From: Heliopora coerulea
Taxonomy: Eukaryota > Cnidaria > Anthozoa > Scleralcyonacea > Helioporidae
DNA: 64,000 nucleotides
Assembly: GCA_030142905.1 (NCBI GenBank)
Contig: JASJOG010000272.1
Span: 214,001-278,000, forward strand
Direction: 5' to 3'
The notes under the pieces were generated by a model. It searched no databases. It was not told the DNA's origin and was given only the letters and a program-made list of their open reading frames with translations. The position numbers were made by a program, and so were the translations under genes. Shown here in pieces: positions 23,001-32,667 of this stretch. Position 1 is the stretch's first letter; each line of letters starts with the position of its first letter.

Positions 23001-26000
23001 GCATGTTCAATTACGTTCGCAAACGCTAGACCTAAAAGTAAATTAAATTTACTAAAAAACAAATTCTGGTTATAATTTAGGTTTGAAAAGGAAATTTGCA
23101 AGTCTTGAAAACAAACCATAGACAACATACATCATGTGCTTTTTGCTTGGTTAATTCTAAGGAAACATGAAAGTAAGAAGGTAATTTTACCTTGATTTAA
23201 ACTGTCTTTATGTACACCTTTATAGCAAGGCCAATCCTGCAGTACAATAGGCTCTTTCAAAATGTGCTTAACAACTGAGGCAGCCATGGCACTGGCAAAA
23301 TGCTGCCACTTGTCACTACCACAACAGCTGCTATCAGTATAATGGGAGATTCCTTTTATGATAACCCATTCAATCTCACTGTCAAAAGCAGCTGCATATA
23401 CTCCTAAAAACATAAAATGTAACGTCACTATTTTACTCTAGAAATTCTGTTTTCATACTTACATCAACAAGGACACATTCAAAACATTGTCAACGGTGAC
23501 TGACGGCAATTGTTACTGTGTTGCGAAGACTGTTAACTTGATGGTAACAGAGGAATATTTGAATCGTATTTATTAACGCAATTCGATCTATAATACAAAT
23601 ATATTACAAACGATAGAGTAAAAGAAAATTGCAAAATATATGTAACAGGTAAACGTCTATAACAGTAAAAAGAACTTACTTCTGTGACAATATCCCTCTG
23701 AGATCCCCTTTAACTTTAAATTGAACTAATAACACCGTTTAGCCTCCAAAACAGCAAACAGAACCGAACAAAACTGACATACAGTCGAACCTCCATTAAG
23801 TGTCCCTCCATTAAGCGGCCACCCTCTATTAAACGGCCGCATATCAAAGTCCCAAAATATTTGTAATACAATTACTATAAAATATCCCTCTATTAACCCT
23901 TTGCCTGTCTAGCCTTTGTTTGATGTTATTGCTCACCGTGGAGTGTGTGTCATATGTGATGCACGGGACAGGAAAAGGGTTAAAGGGCCACCTCCATTAA
24001 GCGGCCGCGGCCACCTATGAGCGGTCCCAAATGATGTTTTATATAAATTATTACCTCTACTAAACGGCCAGCTTGCATGATTTACTAGGTGCAACTCTTT
24101 CAAGAGAACCGCACTAAAAGTTGAGCTGATAATGCTTAATAATTTGCTTTATTTACTTAATAACACTTAAAAATAATGTTCAATACATGTCACTTGACAC
24201 CTCACTCAACTTTAAAGGTCATTAATTTCAAAGCATTGTTAGCAACAAAAGTGTCAGTGTTTGCGTTGCATAGAAACGCTCTATTACTTCGCGTGAAATT
24301 CCTCCTTTTTTAGCTTTGCCTTTAGCCAACTGATTTAAAAGGCATCTCCTGTGAAATGAAATTCACAGTGATTTATGATTGAATAAATAGACATTAGAGC
24401 ACGCCCAAGGTCTACAAAGCGGCCACAAAGCCGATCCCCGAGGGTGGCCGCTTAATAGAGGTTCGACTGTATATCTTAAACCTCGTCCTTCAAATCCACG
24501 TGACCCCATTACAGCATGTAACCCTAAACTAATTGATTAACTAATAAATTACGAATAATAACACAGTTAACATGTCACTGAACAGTTACCCTGACCTTCT
24601 CAAAACCCTTCATATGTTACAACCATTCACTCAAAGATCACAAATATTCAGATCACAAAGATCACTAATGATTTTTACATTTTACATTCTTATCACCAGC
24701 GAGACCCACCAATCAGTGAGACGCACAAATCAACAAGATATACCAACGAATGCGCTCCAAAGTCTCACATGAGAAGTGAGGGCCACGGACGTGTGCAACC
24801 GTAACCTAATAAGCAAGAGATGCCCTAATTATTGTCTTACAAGATGTTGTGGGTTGATGACAAACCCGCAGGGGCGGACGTGCGACGAATGCGTTCGCAC
24901 ACCCATCCCCCAACTTAAGAACCAAGGAGGTCCTTCTATTAGGGAACGACGGTTCAAAAGAGTGTTACCTAAAATAACTGTAATTGGACCGTAGGATATT
25001 GACCACCTTTTAGTAGAACGAGAACTCCCACAGATCTTATTATGCGTTTGTAATAACGCTAATTCTTTTATTCGTTCTAAACAAATACAAATTTCAACTT
25101 AACCCGATGTCCGAACCAACGATAATACAATGTCATTCTACACAGCAGTTGTCTTCGTTTTATTCAATATAACTCAACTTATACCTCTATTAGACCTGTA
25201 CGCATTCTCCGCTTGTTCCTCACGGTCAAAATTAAGTGAAACTTGACACTCTGTGCCATATGGCCTCAATTAATAATGATTATCAATAATTAACATTGAT
25301 AAATTTGTCAACAAAACGGAAATGCTTGTACGTTAACTCAACAATTGTGTAGTTTGAAAAATGTAAATAAGTAAAATCATTTACGTCAGATGACAAATGA
25401 ACGTTCGCCAAGCTCTAAGAGTTAATGCAAAACTAAAGAAAGTTGAAAGAGATTATTACGATAATGAGTTAGAAAAGAGTGACGGTGACGTCAAAGCTAC
25501 TTGGCGTTAGCTGTAAGCCCTGTACACACGACCACGTTGTCCTTGACAAGTTTAATTTGCTCGTGTGTACGAAAAAAATTGACAAGTTTTCTTTGAAAAG
25601 TCGCTCTTTTCAAAAGCTGGCATGACCAGCTTTTGAGCAAGGCTTTCTTGTCAAGAAGAAATTGTCAAAGAAAAGTTGGTCTTGTGTACGAGGCTTTATT
25701 CTCAGGCGGAGGTTACCTCTTATACGAAATTAACGATGCATTTTATTAACGCAATTTAAAAAATCCCCGTTATTTTAATTTACCTTAATTTGCATCATCG
25801 TCAATTAAAAGCGTGCAATTTTTCACCGTCATTCATTTAAAAGACATTTATTTCATAAAATAAGTAAAGGAGATCATCCCGGACGGATGGAAAGCCGTAA
25901 GTATATAACAGAAGCAATAGAACATGTTTGGAGTATAAGAATCGTTCCATCAAATGTTCATCATCATCATGTAACACTCTTTATTATCATACAGTTTGAT

Positions 26001-27910
26001 ATATGAATGTAATACATTGAACTAGCTGTTCTATTTGTGCATGAAAAGTTGCTGTTTGGTTTTCTTGTGAAAACTTGCAGTTTTTCAGCAAGTTTTTCGA
26101 TTCTCGACTCGCGTTAATTTCATTGCCTTATTTCTCCAAGAAGATGAAATGCGCGTCAATAAAATTATTTTCACCATAACTTATATGGCAATCCGAGTTA
26201 ATTAGATGACGCGTTGATTTAATTCGTGATAATTTAGTCCATTGTTAATTTCCTAGAATAAGGTAGTAACTACGTTAAATCAATAACTGCGTTACTTCAT
26301 TATCACAGAGACTTCATACAGAAAAAAGTATTGTAGTGCTTTTTGATTTGAGTTGTTGAAAATAAGTTTGGATTTCATCATTCTGTTTATTACTGGGTTT
26401 TTGTAAAGCTAGACAACAAGTAAATTTCCCAGGAACATTAACTAATTGGCGATTACTAAGTGAGTTTAAAAACCACGGTACATCGAAGAAAACCGAGGTG
26501 ATCATGAACTAACTTCAGTTATCCCTTTCATACATGACTTTTTATTCTTTTACTATTTCTTCTCTTCTTTTTTTTTTGCTTTGTTCCTTCGTTTATTCAA
26601 TATAATTAGTTCTAGTATTTTAGTATTATTTTAGTATGCTAGTTCTGTATTAATGCTATAATTCTATAGTAATGCATTGTAGTTCGACAACGGTATGCAC
26701 GAAACGGTTGACAATCAAACAAAGGTGGGCACAAAATTGTACTATAACTGTACCGTACCGTACCATAAATTTTATCTGTAGCAAAAATAGCTGAGCAATA
26801 GCTGAGTAATGAGGATTCAATAATCCTTTCATGGAGATTGGCCCTGACGTCTCGCAAAGTTTAATGAACGATTTGTTGGATTTTAGTGAGTATGTTAAAC
26901 CCGCTCCAGGTAGTTTAAATTTTACATTCACGAGTTCGTTAAATGTATTCAACTAAACCAAAAACAACTAGCATCAATCTATTACTGACAGCGAATTAAT
27001 CATGCCTTTTGATAAAAACGCTTTGGCATTACTTTGTTTTTTAGAAACGTTAGTGCACTTAATAAAACTTCATTTCTATTATCCTTGTCATCGGTTTATT
27101 TGGCGTTTTGTGCTGGGCACTGATTTTTATCCTTAAACTGCGATTTCCGCCCGGCTCGTCTCTTGCTGTGGAATGAAACCTATTTCCTTCTACGTTTCTT
27201 GAAAAGCAATTTTTTAAAGATTTAGGAGAATTACCTTGGCCTTCCGCTTCAATAGCAACAGCCCCAGGGAACTCTTTACGAAGCTCCTCGCTTGTCTTTG
27301 GAGAATTTGCCAGTTCTGGGCCAGTCAAAACTTCCGCGTCACGATGGACCTTGACCTCGCGTGCTTCTGGATCATTCAGCGGGGCTTTCCAGCCATCAGC
27401 CGCTGATCTAATGAGGTCTCCGATATTTCGGCTCACTTGCAATGTGTGCCCACACCATTGTTCTTGATCGTCAATTATTTTCTTATCAGAATACGTGGAA
27501 AGCTTAGCAGATATCACTACATCGCCCAGTTCTATTTTATCCTTTCTTAGTCCGCTACAAAATCCAACTGAAAACACAGCTTTAGGCCTTAGACATTGGA
27601 TAGCATTCTTCGCAACATTGTGCGAAGCACCAGGGCTACTGGAACCACTACAGCATCTAATCAAAGAGACTTTTATACTCCCAGGACCGTCATCAATTTC
27701 GCCGAAGTACACGTATCCGAGGCCATATTTATAACTCCTGAAGGCATTGTGAAAGTAAAAAAAGCAATTCAAGAATTCATCATCTGCCACTGTCAGCAAT
27801 AGAACATCCGTTGGATGACGAATGAATTCCCAGGGCTTGCAAGATACCTGTTGATCGACGAGCTTTGGAATTGTGATACTGAGTGGAGGAGGATCAACAG
27901 AATGATCCAT
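20050..27910 (-). CDS. NLR-like protein: PNP-like domain, NB-ARC, TPR repeats
   Basis: Exons on the reverse strand are 27910-27235, 23403-23191 and 22814-20050, all AG/GT and in phase, giving 1217 aa. Residues ~30-290 form a nucleoside phosphorylase/MTAN-like domain (AVFSVGFCSGLRKDKIELGD; IEAEGQG at 220-226; IIKGISHYTD). NB-ARC follows: P-loop GNPGCGKT near 348, Walker B-like LLIVDG near 434, VIITTQRSD, and YQPLALVLAAMYV. About ten 42-residue kinesin-light-chain-like TPRs fill ~770-1205 (YIYRKQGNLQKAEEYYNDSL). Families with this layout are signalling NTPases of innate immunity, so a cytosolic sensor is inferred. Two oddities: the enzyme motif has His246 where active homologues have Asp, and the Walker B Asp is followed by Gly. 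The start was taken at MDHS because it opens the conserved domain; an in-frame ATG at 27979 is possible. Intron 1 contains a Tigger-like MITE. Confidence 0.88.
23782..24469. mobile_element. Tigger/pogo-like MITE, TA-flanked (688 bp)
   Basis: The left end CAGTCGAACCTCCATTAAG and right end CTTAATAGAGGTTCGACTG are inverted, with TA on both sides. Subterminal copies of TTAAGCGGCCAC recur. No transposase frame is present. It lies in intron 1 of the NLR-like gene. Elements with the same ends occur at 50423-51688 and, more distantly, 31429-32033. Confidence 0.8.
25514..25698. mobile_element. small MITE with imperfect inverted ends
   Basis: The ends TAAGCCCTGTACACACGACC and TAAAGCCTCGTACACAAGAC (right, complement) are inverted. 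Inside are smaller inverted pieces (CTCGTGTGTACG; AAAAGCTGGCATGACCAGCTTTT). Intronic in the NLR-like gene. The rest of 24470-27234 shows no exon. Confidence 0.6.
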
Positions 27911-28514
27911 CTTTCGCTGCCTTTCTGCTATTTTACGAAGGAAAAAGAAGTACTTAATTTTTAAACCACAAACCATCACACGCAGTTACGATTAATTTGA
28001 CAGTACATTTTCTACTTGACTGACTTGAAACTATTTGAGATCTCAAGGGACTATGCCGAACTACAGGGTGTCCCAAAAAAAAACCGAAAACTATTGAAAA
28101 CACTTATTGTTAAAATTTGAATGCCCTACGAAAAAGCTGTACGTAATGATGCGTAAAATATTGACAAGGTGCATGTATTAAAATTTAGGTAAGAAAATGT
28201 CGAAGGTCACGATGCTTGATTGTATCCATAGTTGTAAATTGTAAATATTGTAAATAAAAACTGTTTTGTTTTAATGCACATACTTTTCCTTCCTAAAAGC
28301 CTGAAACAGCACAATAGGCACATGTTGATCATGAATACAATCTGATTCCATTGTGTTTACGCACCATAAAACTCACATAAATAAACCCTGCGTACTAACA
28401 ACATTTTACTGTTTTAGACAGCTTCAATTATGTATAAAATTACTTATATCAATCATTTATGCACTCGTGGGAACCAACAGAGTGCTAAGGCATTCAAATT
28501 CAAACAATTAAATT

Positions 28515-28674
28515 GTTTTTAATACGCACGCTCTTAAGCTGTTCTCTCAGAAAAACTTTCTGAGTCCCTCACGGAAATCGAACCCGTAACCTTGTGATCG
28601 CCGGTGAGACGCTCTAAACATTGAGCTACAAAGACTCAGATGATGAGCGAAGGTTAAATTTCTGTACTGGTTCG
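28515..28674 (-). repeat. tRNA-derived SINE, copy A
   Basis: The reverse strand shows A-box TAGCTCAATGTTTAGAGCG and B-box GGTTACGGGTTCGATTTCC. A hairpin tail GAGTCCCTCACGG..CTGAG and CAGAAAGTTTTTCTGAGAG follow. It lies inside the mariner-type element. Confidence 0.75.
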
Positions 28675-28772
28675 TATAGATGGTAGACATATGTACTGCC
28701 AGTCTGCTAGTCTCGATATGTCGTCTATTTTTATGTTAATCAATGATGTGTTTGTGGCAGCTTGGTAATTAT

Positions 28773-28932
28773 GTTTTTAATACGCACGCTCTCAAGCTGT
28801 TCTCTCAGAAAAACTTTCTGAGTCCCTCACGGAAATTGAACCCGTAACCTTGTGATTGCCGGTGAGACGCTCTAAACATTGAGCTACAAAGACTCAGATG
28901 GTGAGCGAAGGTTAAATTTCTGTACCGGTTCG
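28773..28932 (-). repeat. tRNA-derived SINE, copy B
   Basis: A second copy with the same orientation, unit length and flank (GTTTTTAATACGCACGCTCT) as copy A, differing at a few bases. The two are direct repeats about 258 bp apart, which suggests local duplication rather than two insertions. Confidence 0.75.
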
Positions 28933-29165
28933 TTTTTTGGGACACCCTGTAGAAACAAGAAAAAGCTTTTATGAAATGTTCAATGAGTTTCCTGCACTGG
29001 CACGGTTCTCGCGCTTTTTCAGACCAACAATTCAAGGAGTTTCAAGTACTTTTTTTGTGATTTCCACATTTTCTATCCTCTAGTTCAAGGACTTTTCCAA
29101 GAAAACCTACTGAGGCGCGCGATGCAAGCCAACTGGATGTTAAGATGATCAAACTGTGAACTCTT

Positions 29166-29276
29166 ACTAATAAAGTAAATGGTTTGAACCTGGGAGAATC
29201 GTGACATGTTTGAGGAAGTTGATCGTCCAGGTTAGTGTAGTCTTGAGAAAGACTGTTGGTTGAAGTGACTGATGAC
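29166..29276 (-). mobile_element. Penelope-like tail fragment beginning at the ribozyme cleavage point
   Basis: On the reverse strand it starts (at 29276) with GTCATCAGTCACTTCAACCA and continues through the common tail to TCACGATTCTCCCAGGTTCA. It directly follows the duplicated GTF2H1 segment. Its start falls within a few bases of the predicted hammerhead cleavage position of the family. Confidence 0.6.
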
Positions 29277-29690
29277 AAAACTAGTTCAGTTGGATGAACA
29301 GAACAAAATTTACTGGTGTAAACTGACACTGAATTAGCTTACAAACTACCTGTCCATTTGCTCTGTTACTCCAAAATTCGTCTGCAGTAATAACACCACT
29401 TACTACCAAATCTTTGTATAACTGATAAAGATCTGGATTGTCTTGTAGTAGCCTGAACCAATCAAAAAATTAAAAAAATGACTCTAATGGCTCATTGCAA
29501 TAATGGAAGCAACAGTGCAGTAGGTAATAATAACTTTTTAAGTCCAATTAACCCCAAAATTTTTATGCTGCCATTTTGGTGTATAACTGCACTAATGAGG
29601 GGCATATGGTTCTACACCAGTTTAGACATCATAACCACTGGGCTAATTGCATGACTGTTTTTGAGTAACCACTGCCATAAAATGACATGT
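29277..29690 (-). pseudogene. inverted copy of GTF2H1 intron plus exon 2
   Basis: Positions 29277-29877 are the reverse complement of 2316-2916. Both are 601 bp and only about five to six substitutions were seen by eye. The exon copy is at 29350-29452 and still encodes [19 protein letters not shown] with a silent CTG/CTA change and intact splice borders. It is isolated from other GTF2H1 exons, so it should not yield p62. Confidence 0.9.
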
Positions 29691-30238
29691 TTGAGGAAGT
29701 TGATCGTCCAGGTTAGTGTAGTCTTGAGAAAGACTGTTGGTTGAAGTGACTGACGTTTTGACAGCCTTAGTGGCAGTCATCTTCAGAGTCAAAAGGAGAG
29801 TAAATGTCAGGTTCGCCTGTATTTGTATCTGGCTCGTGCGTGATAAGTGGGCGGTCGTATTAGTCATGGAGGTGTGATAGTTGGTGAGAAGCAATGAGTG
29901 TGGTTGTGTAGGCGTTAATTATCAGTTTGTCGAAGTGTAAGTCTATTGGCTGCTCGCACGTTTGATATTGTGAATTAGTCGTTTGTAAGGTCCCGGTAAT
30001 TGTTGTGATCGGTTTAATGAATTTTGTTCTAAGTTTGTATACCAGCTTTCTAGTGTGAGTCGCTGTTTGTAGTTGGTGCTGTACGTAATGCATTTTGCCG
30101 ATTCCCAGTCAATGTTGTGTTTGGTTTGTCGGTGGTGTTCGGCAATGTGGTTGGTTTTGTCTCCGTTTTTTTTGTCGCTCGTTTGTGTTCTGTGAGTCGT
30201 ATATTTAAGTTTCTGCTAGTCTCACCTATATAAGTGTA
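29691..30238 (-). mobile_element. Penelope-like element 3' part with GIY-YIG endonuclease end
   Basis: The reverse strand from 30238 reads YTYIGETSRNLNIRLTEHK. After a frameshift it continues in another frame with NHIAEHHRQTKHNIDWESAK and RLTLESWY. This is the GIY-YIG fold as found at the C-terminus of Penelope-like reverse transcriptases. The 3' UTR and hammerhead-like motif follow. The 5' part is cut off at the SINE boundary near 30240. Confidence 0.72.
29747..29791 (-). ncRNA. hammerhead-ribozyme-like motif, copy at the GIY-YIG element
   Basis: The same layout as at 2402-2446: TGACT/AGTCA stem I, CTGAAGA, stem II, AAA, ACGTC. Here CpG decay changed the stem II bases (ACTGCC) and turned TCGAAA into TCAAAA. 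That loses the core G12, so this copy is probably inactive. Confidence 0.45.
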
Positions 30239-30240
30239 AG

Positions 30241-30411
30241 AAATTTAACCTTCGCTCACCATCTGAGTCTTTGTAGCTCAATGTTTAGAGCGTCTCACCG
30301 GCAATCACAAGGTTACGGGTTCAATTTCCGTGAGGGACTCAGAAAGTTTTTCTGAGAGAACAGCTTGAGAGCGTGCGTATTAAAAACATAATTACCAAGC
30401 TGCCACAAAAG
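30241..30411 (+). repeat. tRNA-derived SINE, inverted copy
   Basis: Over 171 bp it is, as far as checked by eye, the exact reverse complement of 28751-28921, including non-SINE flank (TGTGGCAGCTTGGTAATTAT). A and B boxes are intact. Because flank is included, it is a copy of a larger segment and not a fresh SINE insertion. Confidence 0.8.
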
Positions 30412-30539
30412 CGTCTTCAGGAGGTATTGCAGCATTCGTGAGCGAATAGTAAGCAGTGGTCGTGCTTCTCACGCTCCATCACATACGCCAGGGTGAGAGT
30501 CAGTAGAACGTAACAACTGCCGATAAAAGAAGGAACAGA

Positions 30540-30845
30540 TAGCCATCCTCAAGGCTGATCATAAAGGTTGGTTTTGATTTATCGCAATTCATCGGAATTC
30601 TTCGCAGTTCATGATCTGCGATCAATGAGGATGGATTCTGAAGTGTGAAAACTGCCCCCAATACATGAAAATCGTGTATCGTATTTCACTGTAATTCACT
30701 AGAATTCATCGGAATTGATTTTTATTTAGGATGAAATCCGATCTGAGGTTTTCATATGTCGGAACCCATCATAACCGATCGCAAACCATGAATTCCGACG
30801 AATTCCGATGAATTGCGATTGATGATAGCCTGCCTTTACCAGCAA
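30540..30845. repeat. foldback repeat built of CGGAATT/AATTCATCG motifs
   Basis: TTATCGCAATTCATCGGAAT near 30578 is mirrored by ATTCCGATGAATTGCGATTG near 30806, with several partial repeats between. The outer edges (AGCCATCCTCAAGGCTGATC) suggest a MITE. Non-coding. Confidence 0.5.
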
Positions 30846-30997
30846 ACCAGTCCCCAGCCATCTTGGCATGAGGCAAATGCGTGAAACATCTGTTCGCTAA
30901 AGTTTAACGAGATATTTGGTTTTATTCGATCCGAAATCGCGTTATTTTTTGTTCAATGAAGTGTATGGAAGACGATATGTGATTGTTCGTTGAGTCT

Positions 30998-32094
30998 AAG
31001 GCCCTTTTGACATGGAGGAAGGATGACTCCCCTAAGGGGGGTGTGTGACTGTTCTAGGAAGGTCAAAAAATAGCCCCTGTTTACAGGGTGACTCTTCTAG
31101 CAGGGGCAACTTCATTAATAGGGTCACCCAACTTGCTGTGGTTACAAAGGTTTCGTCCTTGTCACAGATGTTATTTTCTTTGTTTGTTTCTAATATGGTT
31201 GATTGCGGAGGATGGCTTGACGCTGAGGTAGTTCTCTTTTCATCTGCTACATCATTGTTTGACCGATATCCTGCGCGCTTTTACACAGAACCATGATCCG
31301 TCAGGGAGGGTTACTTTACCCCATTCTTTTACATGGCTTAAATAAACAAAAGGATAGCCATGTCGCCACGGTTACCCTGGCAACCTGGCAGGGTTACTCT
31401 ACCTTCAGGTTCACCTAGCACTTCTGTACAGTCGACTCTCTCAAAACCGACACCTCTATAAAGCGGATACCTCTCTAAGGCGGACACAACTAGCTGGTCC
31501 CGGCCGCACATAACATATTTCCCTGTATATTAACTTTCTATAAGGTAGACACCTCTCTAAAGCGGACAGCGGACAATATTTCAAAGAATTTTGATCCAAA
31601 ATGTCTATGAAACCGGACGCTTAAAATGCAAATTTGCGTACATCTCGGTAGTCAAAATCATCACGGTACACATGTTTGATAAGAATTTCTAATTATTTGT
31701 TAACTTGTTATTAAAAATCACTGCAAAAGTTTTTTATGAAATTCATCCGTCTTCCTTCTCCCTTGTTCTCGTTACTAGTTTTGCAAGACTGCATTTATTA
31801 TTTTATCTTGTTCTTTCGAAATGCATTTCTCCAGCCAATTTATAGCCGAGTTTATGCCTTCGAAGTGTGCTTAATATCAAGTAAGGGGACTGTAAACGTT
31901 TAATTTTGCTCTTAATAAAGGTTGCGGTTCAGGTATGACGTCACAAATGTTAGGTATGACGTCACATGAGCTCTCCTCAAGGCGGACACTTACAGCTAGT
32001 CTCGAGGATCTCCGCTTTAGAGAGAGTTGACTGTACATGAAACGCGGAAAGACAAAAGACCAAGATAACCCTACCTCCACGTAAACAGGCCCTA
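30998..32094. mobile_element. MITE split by a second TA-flanked element
   Basis: Outer ends TAAGGCCCTTTTGACATGG and its imperfect complement near 32075-32094 (CCTCCACGTAAACAGGCCC) are inverted. The middle is occupied by the element at 31429-32033, so the outer copy is older. Confidence 0.55.
31429..32033. mobile_element. TA-flanked MITE inserted in an older MITE (605 bp)
   Basis: The left end CAGTCGACTCTCTCAAAAC and right end TTTAGAGAGAGTTGACTG are inverted, flanked by TA. Internal CTCTATAAAGCGGA and CTCTAAAGCGGAC motifs repeat. Two TATGACGTCAC motifs lie near 31933 and 31960. No transposase frame. Confidence 0.75.
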
Positions 32095-32339
32095 ATTCTA
32101 GGAAAATGTTTCTGCTCCATAGAAGGAAATTCAACGCGTAACCTTTTGATAGCATTTTGTCTGTCATGTTCACTGCAAATTCGGACATGTACTACAATAG
32201 TGAAAAACATCCACGAAGAATATGGACGAATTCCAAGAATGGACATTAAAACAACCATTCATTCGAATATCTTGGGATATAGGTAGCCCTTCGCGGATAT
32301 CGTTGTATCGCAGGGTTCATAACTCATGATATTATTTAA

Positions 32340-32463
32340 AGGGCATATGAAGCGTAAATTTTGTTATGAACTTTTCCACACTTTCTAGAACTTCAAAACG
32401 CGCTATTTTCAATGAACAACTTAGTTTTTAATTTAACTTTGTTGAAGCGTTCAATTTTGCTCT
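32340..32463 (+). repeat. Kolobok left terminal inverted repeat
   Basis: About 123 bp pairing with 36694-36817. Matching blocks include CATATGAAGCGTAAATTTTG, TTTCAATGAACAACTTAGTT and GTTCAATTTTGCT. It probably holds transposase binding sites and the promoter of the forward gene. Confidence 0.88.
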
Positions 32464-32667
32464 GAAAGTGCGTATATATTAAAGTGTTCGCGCCCAACTT
32501 TCACCAGGGGCCTGGAATGAAGTGATGACGTAGGAAGATGTACCGTAGGAAGTTTTGCGTATAAAGTATGAACTATAAAGCATAAAGCGTATTCAAAAGC
32601 CATCAACTTGCTGTTGTATAAGAAGTGAAATTGTTTGAGATCATTACTATAGTTTATCCTTGCGATA

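Larger units (their letters stand above)
28064..28949. mobile_element. mariner-type non-autonomous element carrying two SINE copies (886 bp)
   Basis: The ends CAGGGTGTCCCAAAAAA and its inverted copy at 28933-28949 are flanked by TA (28062-28063, 28950-28951). They match the first 17 bases of the mariner remnant at 4641. There is no transposase frame. Two tRNA-SINEs lie inside; the second runs to within ~20 bp of the right end. Confidence 0.75.
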
